Shown: in pieces, positions 1 to 8,490 of the stretch
Layout of the letters: each line of letters begins with the position of its first letter
Position numbering within the stretch: the stretch's first letter is position 1
Assembly: GCA_005772855.1 (NCBI GenBank)
Contig: SXIK01000233.1
Location: 1 to 39,621, forward strand
From: Planctomycetia bacterium
GTDB lineage: Bacteria > Planctomycetota > UBA8108 > SXIK01
Direction: 5' to 3'
Length of the DNA stretch: 39,621 bases
Made by a program: the position numbers and the translations under genes
Notes under the pieces: generated by a model
Databases searched by the model: none
What the model was told of the DNA's origin: nothing
The model's input: only the letters and a program-made list of their open reading frames with translations

Positions 1-791
1 CCGGAGGTTTCCCAGAGCGACTTGTGGAAGAGAAGAGGAGTACGCACTTCGACATAGCCGTTCCCGAGAAGGAGATCGCGCATTTTTTGGGACAGGATGT
101 TGTAGACCAGAGTGCCCCTGGGCAACCAGAAGATGCAGCCTGGAGCCTCCGGGTGGTGCTGAAAGAGCTTGAGCTCCTTGCCGATTTTGCGGTGGTCTCG
201 CTCCTGCGCGCTGTCGTGGCGGGCGATGTCGCGTTTCAGCTCATCCTTGGTGGGCCATGCGGTGCCGTAAATCCGTTGGATCTGCTTCTGGTCCGAATCG
301 CCCCACAAATAGGCTCCAGAAACGTTGAAGAGCTTGAAGTGGCGGCACCTGCCGGTCGACTCGACATGCGGTCCCTTGCAGAGGTCAGTGAAGTCACCAT
401 TTCGGAAAACGCTGACAACCTCGCCTTCAACCCCCTCGTCGGACCCGCCTGTGGCTTTCGCCTCGATGAGCGTGAGCTTGTAGTCCTGATTCAGACCCCT
501 GAAGACATCCAGCGCCTTCGCCTTGGCAAGAACTTCGTGTTCGAACTTTGCATTCTCCTGGACCACCCTTTCCATCTCCTTGGAGATCCTGGGCAGGTCG
601 TCGACCGTGACGCGGTGCTCCATGTCGAAGTCGTAGTAAAAGCCCAGGAAGGGCTTTGAGATGGGGGGGCCGACGGTGAACTTGACCTCTGGCCAGAGGC
701 GTCGAATCGCTGTTGCCATCACGTGCGCGGTCGAGTGGAGGATGGCGTAATGGTGGCCAGTTATCCCCTTGATTTCAGCGGATTCGGTCAT
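1..791 (-). CDS. thrS: Threonyl-tRNA synthetase, N-terminal part (cut by window edge)
   Basis: The enzyme charges tRNA-Thr with threonine in the cytoplasm. About 263 residues are present before the window ends. Seen: an HSTAH editing-site motif (H19, H23), the DLCKGPHV stretch, and WGDSDQKQIQRIYGTAW, which matches the family's conserved end of the editing domain. The catalytic core then begins (KLFQHHPEAPGCIFWLPRG). The ATG at 789-791 puts the HxxxH motif at residue 19; in typical ThrRS it lies near residue 73, after a 60-residue TGS domain. Upstream the frame is open for only about 31 codons to a TGA at 885-887, without an ATG, so a TGS domain cannot be present. No clear Shine-Dalgarno sequence is visible. 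It lies 93 bp downstream of the thrombospondin-repeat gene. The identity is secure; the missing TGS domain is the oddity. Confidence 0.95.
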   Translation of the reverse strand, partial: MTESAEIKGITGHHYAILHSTAHVMATAIRRLWPEVKFTVGPPISKPFLGFYYDFDMEHRVTVDDLPRISKEMERVVQENAKFEHEVLAKAKALDVFRGLNQDYKLTLIEAKATGGSDEGVEGEVVSVFRNGDFTDLCKGPHVESTGRCRHFKLFNVSGAYLWGDSDQKQIQRIYGTAWPTKDELKRDIARHDSAQERDHRKIGKELKLFQHHPEAPGCIFWLPRGTLVYNILSQKMRDLLLGNGYVEVRTPLLFHKSLWETS

Positions 792-884
792 GGAGCGGTT
801 CAACTCTGCAGGGTAAAGCAGGCCATGATAAGCCCGGCCAATGAAAATGCAATGCGGGGCATTACCACTTGCAGGTGATCCGGG

Positions 885-2222
885 TCATTGATCGCAAGTC
901 AGCGGACCTGGGGTCGCATGGTCGTAGCCAGAATTGGGGTAGGGGGCTCGCGGAGCGGAGCTTCCGCGGAAAAGAAAGTTGAGGAGTGAAATCGGGTCGG
1001 CAATATTCACCCTCTCATCGTCATTGGCGTCTGCAGCCAGCATGCAGGTGATCACTGCGCCCCGGAACAGGTAGTCGACGAGACGGATCGGGTCAGCGAT
1101 GTTCACGGTGCCATCCCGGTTGGAATCTCCACGCACGAAAGCCTGGAGGTTGTTGCAGGCATCGCCAAGCCCATTGCCGTCCGAATCGACTTGGTCCGGG
1201 TTGGGGGTGAGGAGGCAGTTGTCGCAGGCATCGCCGATCGAGTCCAGGTCAGTGTCAGCCTGATCTGAATTTACGATCAGAGCGCAGTTGTCGACCGAGT
1301 CGGGCACGCCGTCGGAGTCCGTGTCGGGCTCGAGGATGTCGCAGAGATCCCCTATGTTGTCATTGTCGGAGTCGAGCTGATCTGGGTTTTCGGCGAGGGG
1401 GCAGTTGTCGCAAGCGTCGCCGACAAGGTCTGCGTCGGAGTCAACCTGATTGGAGTTCGCCACACGCCGGCAGTTATCTTCGCTGTCAAGGATGCCGTCA
1501 CCGTCGTCATCGCCGTCGCACACGTCCCCGAGTTGGTCCTGATCGAGGTCGGCCTGGTCCGAGTTGGATACAAGCCTGCAGTTGTCCGACGTATCAGCGA
1601 TCGTGTCGTTGTCGTCGTCGTCATCGCAGACGTCGCCGAAACCGTCTCCGTCGCTGTCGGCCTGATCAGGGTCGGAAGCATCTCTGCAACGGTCACAGGC
1701 ATCGCCCACTCCGTCCCCGTCGGCGTCATTCTGCGAGGCGTTCGAGACAAGGACGCAATTATCCGAAGGATCAGGGACGCCGTCGTTGTCGTCGTCAGGA
1801 TCACACACGTCGCCCATCCCATCAGCGTCGTGATCCTCCTGGCCGGGGTTGGCGACCAGGGTGCAATTGTCCGAAACGTCCTCGACTCCGTCGTTGTCGT
1901 TGTCCTCGTCGCAAGGGTCACCGAGGCCGTCGAGGTCCACGTCCTCCTGATCCTGGTTAGTAAGGTAGGGGCAGTTGTCTCCCAGGTCCGGAACACCGTC
2001 CATGTCGTCGTCGTCGTCGTCGCAGAGGTCGCCGAGGCCATCACCATCGTTGTCGTCCTGCGACGGATTGGGAGTGGTCGGGCAGTTGTCAAGAGTATCG
2101 TCGATTCCGTCCTCGTCGGAATCGGCAGCCCACAGTCATGACGAAGCCAAGGAAAGCAAGACGACTGCCGCGATCGACGTGCGCAGGAAGCCCAAAGAGG
2201 ACCTCATTTCCGACTTGGACAT
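885..2222 (-). CDS. Secreted thrombospondin type-3 repeat protein with dockerin-like tail, interrupted by in-frame TGA
   Basis: A calcium-binding, exported protein of unknown role. From the ATG at 2220-2222 the frame reads MSKSEMRSSLGFLRTSIAAV..., a good signal peptide, then meets TGA at 2136-2138, then continues in the same frame as LWAADSDEDGIDDTLDNCP. About ten Asp-rich thrombospondin type-3 repeats follow (DSDGDGFGDVCD, DNC pattern). The C-terminus is a pair of dockerin-like EF-hands (VRGDSNRDGTVNIADPI, LAADANDDERVNIADPI) with a Pro/Gly tail. The start at 2222 is supported by an excellent ribosome site. The first internal ATG after the stop (2003) has no signal peptide, so a product from there would not be exported. 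The gene is therefore either a young nonsense pseudogene or carries a sequencing error. Long antisense frames here are artefacts of the repeats. Confidence 0.85.
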
Positions 2223-2226
2223 GATT

Positions 2227-2235
2227 CTTCTCCTC
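2227..2235 (-). promoter_or_regulatory. Ribosome binding site that decides the thrombospondin-repeat gene start
   Basis: The minus strand reads GAGGAGAAGAATC and then ATG. This is a strong Shine-Dalgarno sequence at good spacing before the ATG at 2220-2222. It shows that translation was designed to start at the signal peptide, upstream of the in-frame TGA, and not at the internal ATG at 2003. Confidence 0.8.
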
Positions 2236-2399
2236 GATCCAGTAGCCGCCCAAACAGGCTGCTAATCAGTTGCCATGAAAGGTATCTACTCTCTTCCACG
2301 CCAAAAAACCCAATGCTTGAAGTTTACACCGCGTCTTGTGGTCAGCGCAAGGCTGCACTGGCTACGGTGTGCAGATGGGTGTGCCTGGGGTGGTTGTGT

Positions 2400-2694
2400 T
2401 CAGGCCACAGCCAGGCGGAGGGGTGCTGGCGGTGCTTTGCCCGGACGGAAGAGGTAGCTAACCCTGCGAATCGAGTCCGCGACATCGACGCGATCGTCGT
2501 CGTTGGCGTCGGCGGCAAGCAGGGCAGCCGAGTGCGCCGGCCCTGAACAGGCAGGAAATGATCTGGACGCTGTCGCCAACATCGAGGCGGCCATCGCGAT
2601 TTGCATCACCCTGGATGAACGTGATCCCGGTCTTTGCGCGAACGTCGCCGGCTGCTTCCACGGGCCGCCAAGCTCCGTCGCAAACTCTCCGGTC
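2400..2694 (-). pseudogene. Frameshifted dockerin-like EF-hand pair downstream of the CotH gene
   Basis: Just after the CotH stop (TGA 2695-2697) the same frame continues without another stop into FIQGDANRDGRLDVGDSV and SCLFRAGALGC, the first half of a dockerin-like pair. The second half (LLAADANDDDRVDVADSI, SYLFRPGKAPPAP) lies in another frame. Removing one C from the CCC run near 2530-2535 would join the halves as GALGCLLAADANDDD. This matches VITCMLAADANDDE in the neighbouring thrombospondin-repeat protein. The simplest reading is that the segment was once the C-terminal sorting or anchoring tail of the CotH protein, or of a small gene now lost. It is interrupted by one stop and one single-base insertion. 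Either could be an assembly error. Confidence 0.7.
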
Positions 2695-5600
2695 TCATCT
2701 CAACCCCTTGCCTGTCCCCTTGAACGAGTACGTGCCCTTCACCGGACCGGGCCTGCCGTTCACCCTGCCGGAGAGGACGAGGCTTGCCTTCAGCTTCAGG
2801 TTGAATGTGTCGGCTGTGCGGCCCGCCCTGGCCTTGGCGGAAACTGCGAGCTTGGAGACCTCGAGCCGCTCGAGCTCAAACGGCACCGTCGGCGGATGAT
2901 CGGCGACGAAGTCGCCCAGATAGCTGTGCACGCTGTTCGAGTTCGGCCCCATGCCAGCCTTTCCCCTTCCGACATCGGTGTACGTGCCCAGGAACCGTCG
3001 GTTTTCCGCATCGATCAGAAGAAACCAGCCCCCAGGCAAACTCACAAGCGGCTCCCCATCATCGCCCTTGAGTTGAATCGGTCCGAAGGCCAGCACAAAC
3101 TGCCCCTCCGTCGCAGTGGTGCGGGCTCCCCTGAACTTGTGTTTTGCGGTGCCGCTCAGGATCCAGGCGCCGCCCGCAAACTGAATCGACCGATTTTTCC
3201 GGTGCGGATCGGGGGGCAGCACTGCTCGCGGGAAGCGGGACAGAAGGTCCCGAAGAGCAGTGAATGATGTGGTCGACGATCCCAACGATTCATCAGCCGG
3301 AGGCTTGTCGCCGCCTGGATCGTCTGAAGGTGACGGGGCGACCCTCACCTCGCCGGTCTCGACCGCCGTGTTCCCCTGGTTATCCGTGACCCTCAGCTTG
3401 ACCTGGAAATCTCCGCTCGACGCGTAAAGATGAGTTGCCACGGCACCCTCTCCTGGCATTCCATCGCCGAAGTCCCACGCGTATTCCAAGACCTTGCCGT
3501 CGGAGTCACTCGATTCAGAGGCATCGAAGGTGACGAGGAGCGGCGCCTGGCCCGAGGCGGGCTCGATCGTGAACGAGGCCACGGGCGGAGAGTTCACCGT
3601 GGGCGCACTGGTTGAGTTGGTCGCACCCGGAGTGCCGCCCCTCGCCGCCGAGGCCTTCCAGTTTGCGGCGTCGTTGCCGAACTTGTGGGCCGAGGTGCGT
3701 TCGAGTGAGGGGCCCGAGCCGTCCGGATCGAGAGCCCACGGCGCCTTGTCGTCATGGCGCAGGTGGTCGATCTCGATGAACTGCGCCTTCGGGTTCGGTG
3801 CGGGGGCCGGGCGCAGCAGCTCGAGTCGCTCGCCCGAGTCGTCGAGTCCGCCCGCGAAAGGCCCGGCGATGGGCGCGTCGGCGGGCACCTTGTGGCGACG
3901 GCGGAACTCCGCAGGGTCGATCCCGCAGAGCACCAGAAAGCCGTGAGAGGGAATGACGGTTCCGGCTGGAAATTCGAAGTCACCGCTCCCTTCCACATTC
4001 TTGACGCCGTGAAGGCGCCAGCCGAGCTGCGAGGTGCCGTCATGAAGCTCGATATCGAGTGACGTGAGGTTCAAGAGCTCAACAAACTGGTCGTCGCCCT
4101 CGAGAGGGTGGTAGTGGATCTCATTGATGACAACGGAGCCGACCCTTGGCTGCGCATTCGCGCCGCCCTTTCCGAGGCGAAATTCAGCCTTCGTCTTCGC
4201 GGAGTCGGCGCCGAACGTCGGGGCCGAGAGAGCCGTGAAGTCGAGCCCCCTGGTCGTCGTCACCAGCCCGAAGGGTATCCCATTTTCCGCGGCCTGGAAC
4301 TTGTAGCCGGTGACGTGGCCTGTAAGTCTTCCCCGCGAGTCGGTGGCGGCCAGGTAAACAGCTCCGCCGCCGCCATCGAGCTTGAAGCTCGAGGGAGAGC
4401 CCGGGTTACTGTTGAACTGGTTCTCGTAAAAGACTGCGTACCCGCTGGAGGGGAGCACGATGCCAACGGGGATCTTGAACTTCTTGAGAGCCGACTCACT
4501 GTCGCGGTCGTCGCTCAGGAACCAGCCTCCGATGGGAATCGCCTCGCTCGTGGGGTTCAAGAGCTCGATGGCGTCCTCGAGAGGCTCGCCAGACTTGGTG
4601 AGCACTTCGTTGATGACAACGCCGCCGGAGTGTTGCGGTGGATCCACCGCGCCTGGTGAACCGTGGACGTTGGCGCTCGCACCCCAGCTCTGCGGCTTGT
4701 CGGGATCGCCGGCAGGGTCGGCGAGGACGAGCGAAAACCCATGGCCGTCCGGTCCAAGCGGCCAAAAGGCGCCATTGTCGTAGGAGACGGAGAAGAGCTC
4801 CCGGTTCGTCCCATCCACGAGTGAAATCTTCTCGCCGGCATTGTCCAGGTTCCCCTGGAAGACGCCGCCCAGGCGTACTTCGGGGTAACTTTGTTTGAAA
4901 TCATCGGCATTGGAGGCGAGGACGAGGAAGCCTCCAGCTCGGAGCAGGGTTCCTGCAGCGAAGGTGAATTCGACCCCGTCCTTGAACTTCAAGCCGCCCA
5001 GGTCGGCTGCGGTACGGCCCGGGTTCCACAGTTCGATAAACTCATTTCCCTTCTCGCCCGGAGGGTTGTACATGATTTCGCTCACGAGGATCGCGGGCGC
5101 AGCGTTTGAGGCGAGGAATGTTCCCTCGGACAGCGCGCTCCAGGAACCGCCGGTGAGCGTGCGCGCTTTGATCACCGTGGGGCCCTCGAGAGTGACCGGG
5201 CCCAGGTAGACTCTCGCGCTGTCCCCGATGGCACCCGAGCCGTAGGCACGAGGATCCGAGCCGTTGGTGGTGAAGTAAATCGTGGCTTTCGAGCTGGTCG
5301 TGACTTCGAAGCGGATGGATCGAAGCGTACGGTCGTCTCCTTCCGGTCGCAGGCTTGGTGCGTTGACAGGAGGGTACAGGCCCTGCTTGCGGAGCTGTTC
5401 CAGGAGGAGCGAAGTGCGTGGCGGGAAGAACTGCTTGAGTAGACGCTTGCTCTCCGCGAGCCAGTGAGTCTTCCGGGTGTAGAGATAGTAAGGCCCGACC
5501 TGAAACGGGTGCACGTCGCGGCGGTAATCGCCCCACCGAGCCGACTCGGCGACCACGGCCCGCGCGACCTGATCGGAGAGCCTGATCCATCGCGATTCGG

Positions 5601-7083
5601 CGGCCTCACGCGTCAGGGCTCCGTCGCCGAACAGGTGCTTTTGAACACGGTCGGCGAAGAGGAGCCGAAACTCCTCGTTCTCGCGAAGCCTGGCGTAGAG
5701 AAGGGCAGGAGTATCTGGATCGTCGACGCCGGTCCGGTCGACTTTGGGGTCTTCTATGCCTCGCTCGGCGTCCCAGACGATGAACTTGAACTGCGCGCCC
5801 TTCTTGCGCTCTCGGCCCACGTACCAGTTGTGAAAGGGCCAGTCCCGTGTGCCGGCGTAGAAATTGAGGAGCATGTAGTCCGCCAGGTTGGTCAAATCGA
5901 CGTACGCCTGGATTGCCTCGTACTGTTTCAGCGTTTTCAGGCCGGCATTTGCGATCGCCATCGCCTTTTCCCAGGCCGTTCTGTCGCCGTCGATCGCCTC
6001 GCCGGAGTTCAGAGCGTCGTAGTCTTCCTTGTCTCCGCCCAGGTGTTCGGCAAGGAACGAAGCGTCGGGCCGCTCGGTCAAGTTATAGAGGCCCCAGTAA
6101 AGCCCGTTCAAGTAACAATGGACCAGGATCCCCCGGCCCGACAGGTGACCCATCGCGGCCTGTGATTCGCGCACCCACTGGTCGCGAATGTACTGCGCGG
6201 AGATTCGTTGAGCCTCGTGTTGGTGAAGCCAGGAATTGTTGGTCTCGGCGCGGAGGACAAGGTTGTCGAAGCTGATCACGCTTGAGCCCGGGAAGACTGA
6301 GAACTTGAGCTTCCTTGGGCCGTATTGGTCCCTGAAAATCAGGCGGAAGGAGTGCTTGGGCGACTTCTCAGGCTGGCGGCTAGCTCCGCCGATGATTCGA
6401 ACGCCGCAGTTGACCTGAAAGCCCTGGCGTGCGTCGGGATAGATGAGCTCGGCCGAAGCGGCCCGCTCCCAGGCAGCCCCATGCGAAAGAGAGTTTGAGT
6501 AGATCCCCTGCGGCCCGAAGAGGTCGTCCACGTCGAGGACGACGGAGACCGAGGGCAAGCCAAGAAGGCCTTGCTTCAGTTTGCCCTTGTCGTCGCTGCT
6601 CGACGCGATCGCCGGATCCATGGCATAGTCGGCCGCGGGATGGTTTGGCCACTTTTTTGGGAATCCGTCAGGGTCTGGAGGCTGGAGCGGGACCTGATCA
6701 GCAAACACGTAAGTCCATGTGACAGACTTCGAGGCCTTGAAGCCGTCCCTGAACGCGGCTGCTCGAAGCGTCGTGACGGCCTTGTCAGGGCTTCCCGAGA
6801 TCAAAATCTCCCTGGTGTAACGCGTGCCGTTCCTCTTCGAGGGCTCGCTGCCATCCATGGTGTAGAAGATCGCCGTACCGGAGGTGCTCGAGCTCAGCGC
6901 GACCGTGAGAGGCCTGTCGTAAAAGCCTCTCGACGGAATCGCCCGGGGCGCGCTTACCTCCGGGAGGTGCTGCGCCTCCAACTTTCCCGTCCAGCTGCTG
7001 GTGGCGGACAGGGCGAACAAAGCAACAAACCAACAACTCTCCTGCGCCAGTTTCCCGGCGGCTGCACACGTTGACAAAGGCAT
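2695..7083 (-). CDS. Secreted CotH-kinase / lamin-tail / PKD multidomain protein
   Basis: A 1462-residue exported protein. Domains in order: a signal peptide (residues 1 to about 37); a chitobiase C-terminal-like domain (GFYDRPLTVALSSS, YTMDGSEPS, about 50-130); a CotH kinase-like domain (about 175-475, with VVLDVDDLFGPQGIYSN, YLNGLYWGLYNLTERPD and FKFIVWDAERGIED, whose WDAE holds the expected metal-binding acid); a second chitobiase-like domain (ATIYFTTNGSDPR); three lamin-tail domains (starting VSEIMYNPPGE, VINEVLTKSGE, VINEIHYHPLE); and a PKD domain (PPVASFTIEPASGQAPL, WDFGDG). A C-terminal domain of unknown type follows. CotH proteins phosphorylate coat proteins in Bacillus spores; in PVC bacteria such giants are common but uncharacterised. 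The ATG at 7081-7083 follows AGAAGGATCC at suitable spacing. A dockerin remnant follows the stop. Confidence 0.9.
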   Translation of the reverse strand: MPLSTCAAAGKLAQESCWFVALFALSATSSWTGKLEAQHLPEVSAPRAIPSRGFYDRPLTVALSSSTSGTAIFYTMDGSEPSKRNGTRYTREILISGSPDKAVTTLRAAAFRDGFKASKSVTWTYVFADQVPLQPPDPDGFPKKWPNHPAADYAMDPAIASSSDDKGKLKQGLLGLPSVSVVLDVDDLFGPQGIYSNSLSHGAAWERAASAELIYPDARQGFQVNCGVRIIGGASRQPEKSPKHSFRLIFRDQYGPRKLKFSVFPGSSVISFDNLVLRAETNNSWLHQHEAQRISAQYIRDQWVRESQAAMGHLSGRGILVHCYLNGLYWGLYNLTERPDASFLAEHLGGDKEDYDALNSGEAIDGDRTAWEKAMAIANAGLKTLKQYEAIQAYVDLTNLADYMLLNFYAGTRDWPFHNWYVGRERKKGAQFKFIVWDAERGIEDPKVDRTGVDDPDTPALLYARLRENEEFRLLFADRVQKHLFGDGALTREAAESRWIRLSDQVARAVVAESARWGDYRRDVHPFQVGPYYLYTRKTHWLAESKRLLKQFFPPRTSLLLEQLRKQGLYPPVNAPSLRPEGDDRTLRSIRFEVTTSSKATIYFTTNGSDPRAYGSGAIGDSARVYLGPVTLEGPTVIKARTLTGGSWSALSEGTFLASNAAPAILVSEIMYNPPGEKGNEFIELWNPGRTAADLGGLKFKDGVEFTFAAGTLLRAGGFLVLASNADDFKQSYPEVRLGGVFQGNLDNAGEKISLVDGTNRELFSVSYDNGAFWPLGPDGHGFSLVLADPAGDPDKPQSWGASANVHGSPGAVDPPQHSGGVVINEVLTKSGEPLEDAIELLNPTSEAIPIGGWFLSDDRDSESALKKFKIPVGIVLPSSGYAVFYENQFNSNPGSPSSFKLDGGGGAVYLAATDSRGRLTGHVTGYKFQAAENGIPFGLVTTTRGLDFTALSAPTFGADSAKTKAEFRLGKGGANAQPRVGSVVINEIHYHPLEGDDQFVELLNLTSLDIELHDGTSQLGWRLHGVKNVEGSGDFEFPAGTVIPSHGFLVLCGIDPAEFRRRHKVPADAPIAGPFAGGLDDSGERLELLRPAPAPNPKAQFIEIDHLRHDDKAPWALDPDGSGPSLERTSAHKFGNDAANWKASAARGGTPGATNSTSAPTVNSPPVASFTIEPASGQAPLLVTFDASESSDSDGKVLEYAWDFGDGMPGEGAVATHLYASSGDFQVKLRVTDNQGNTAVETGEVRVAPSPSDDPGGDKPPADESLGSSTTSFTALRDLLSRFPRAVLPPDPHRKNRSIQFAGGAWILSGTAKHKFRGARTTATEGQFVLAFGPIQLKGDDGEPLVSLPGGWFLLIDAENRRFLGTYTDVGRGKAGMGPNSNSVHSYLGDFVADHPPTVPFELERLEVSKLAVSAKARAGRTADTFNLKLKASLVLSGRVNGRPGPVKGTYSFKGTGKGLR

Positions 7084-7280
7084 TCACTGGATCCTTCTCT
7101 CGCAGGCTAACTTGCGAGGGACGATGTTTGCTGTCTACACATCGCCCGTTTCACTTCCTTATCCTCTAAATCATTCATGAACCCATCGAATCCTTATCAA
7201 ACTGTTTTCGGGCACAATGTCAACGAGCATCCGCAAGGAGGGCCTGGTTCGCTGTATACCTGTGCAGGCCGCCCCAGGGT

Positions 7281-7445
7281 GAGTTCCTCCGCGGCGACTC
7301 GATCGACGACGGCTATGTCGATATCTCCAGTGCGGTCTTTACGCTCCACTTCCTCTTTCAAGGGGCGACTGAGCCGCCGGATCACGGCCAGTTCCTGCGA
7401 GGGTCGGATCCAACGGCGGACGGGCTTCTGTGTACGCGGCTTTGA
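7281..7445 (+). pseudogene. Orphan C-terminal tail of a dockerin-like secreted protein
   Basis: The plus strand encodes EFLRGDSIDDGYVDISSAVF and then TLHFLFQGATEPPD, followed by RGSDPTADGLLCTRL and a stop at 7443-7445. This resembles the second EF-hand plus tail that ends many planctomycete secreted proteins (SDPTADGL.C). Upstream the frame stays open for a stretch, but no start codon with a ribosome site and no recognisable domain precede it. It is on the opposite strand to the CotH gene, so it is not that gene's lost tail. It is probably a relic of a larger gene lost from this spot. Confidence 0.5.
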
Positions 7446-7945
7446 AATCCATGCAAGTCCGGGCAAGATCGATGAGGTATTCACCGATCTCGGTGCGACA
7501 GCCTCCGTGCTCCCGGGCCCTGTGGCTGGGCTGGAAGTCGCCCGCATTCAGTCTCGGATTGTCAGTCCGTGTTCCGACAGCACTGCGGTGGGGTTCAGCA
7601 CGGAAGATCCGAAGACACCTGGGGGGATCGCCACATTTCCAGCCACGCAATACCTTGTCCCGTGCCACGGTCCCTGACCCCCTGGTAAATGCGGACCTCG
7701 TTCGTGTTCGCTTTCGAGTGCGGGCCCCTTCTGCGGGGCCTGCCGATGTTTCCTTCAGCACCCAGTGCCAACGCCAGGTTCGCGCTGTCGCTGTCTTTCA
7801 GTTTCTTGCAGTGCCATCCCATCGAGGTGTAGGTCGAGCTGCCGGTGGATGCGGGATCTCCCTTGGCTCCTGGGCTTTGGCTCACGTGCGAGTTCGCAAA
7901 GGTCTCGATCCAGGAGGATTCCGGGTCGAGACGTTGTGCTGGTAG
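7446..7945. other. About 500 bp without a recognisable gene
   Basis: Overlapping frames are open on both strands because of the high GC content. None gives a protein family, a signal peptide or a convincing start with a ribosome site. I see no repeat, tRNA or clear promoter here. It is probably decayed sequence linked to the orphan dockerin tail just upstream. Confidence 0.4.
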
Positions 7946-7983
7946 AAAAAAACTCCCCGGACTCGCAGAGGAGCCCGGGGAGT
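7946..7983 (-). terminator. Intrinsic terminator, minus strand, not next to any gene end
   Basis: On the minus strand ACTCCCCGG (7975-7983) pairs perfectly with CCGGGGAGT (7952-7960) around a 14-nt loop. Seven T (7946-7952) follow at once. This is a textbook Rho-independent terminator for minus-strand transcription. The nearest minus-strand gene end is the nitrilase-superfamily gene at 9031, about 1 kb upstream, with an inserted element and a foldable block between. Confidence 0.8.
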
Positions 7984-8149
7984 CCTGAACAAGGGACCCG
8001 CACAGGGGAGGCAAGGGACGCCAGTGGAGACCTTGAGTGTCACGGCCGGGAGGCGCGAGATGTTTCCCCGCATCAACCCGACATGGTGGACGCCTACGGC
8101 TCAGAGACGTTTGCGTGCGGACCGCTGACCTGGACGCGACGCTGCGGAG

Positions 8150-8490
8150 CGCCAGCCCACACCGGGCAAGGCACCGGGCGGCGCGTGGGAGAGCGGCCCG
8201 CTGCCGGAGTACCGGGCCGGCGGCAAAGCCGGGAACCGATCCTTCCATGGTGGTGGACGCGGCCGCTGGACTACGGACCCGGAAGCCGGAGCGCACAGGT
8301 GGGAATGGCGCACCCGGCCGGGCAGCCGGCCGAAGCCGGCACGAGGAGCATCAAGATGAATCGGCTCAGCACCCGTGCCGCCACCCCGTGGTAACCCGAG
8401 GGCAGGCCCGGCCGAACGCCGCGAAGCGGTGTAGCACCGTGCGGCAAGCGCAGGCCCACGCGGGGAACCGAAGGGGCTGTGGGAAAAGGA
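8150..8490 (+). ncRNA. Candidate structured RNA, possibly HEARO / omega-RNA-like
   Basis: This GC-rich block has no credible gene but holds a chain of compact helices. CCCAC (8156-8160) pairs with GTGGG (8185-8189). CGGCCGG (8315-8321) pairs with CCGGCCG (8326-8332) over a 4-nt loop. CGGCACG (8337-8343) pairs with CGTGCCG (8374-8380), with GAGC (8346-8349)/GCTC (8364-8367) inside. ACGCCGC (8416-8422) pairs with GCGGTGT (8426-8432) over GAA and includes a G-U pair. CCCAC plus GC (8455-8461) pairs with GC plus GTGGG (8476-8483). The plus orientation is a guess. The general layout recalls HEARO RNAs, the guide RNAs of IscB elements, but no IscB gene is nearby, and the family assignment is impression, not proof. 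RNase P, tmRNA and SRP signatures were looked for and not found. Confidence 0.4.

Noticed and set aside
2120-2150. Reassignment of TGA to a sense codon, or selenocysteine insertion
   Set aside because: Most genes in the window use TGA as their stop and have no internal TGA, and no selenocysteine context is visible.
2246-2257. A second copy of the MITE right end (AACAGGCTGCTA)
   Set aside because: Only 12 bases agree; the adjoining inverted-repeat sequence and a left end are missing.
1352-2265. Long frames on both strands over the thrombospondin repeats
   Set aside because: They are low-complexity (Val/Ile- or Thr/Arg-rich) products of the repeated GAC/GTC codons and have no start signal or family.
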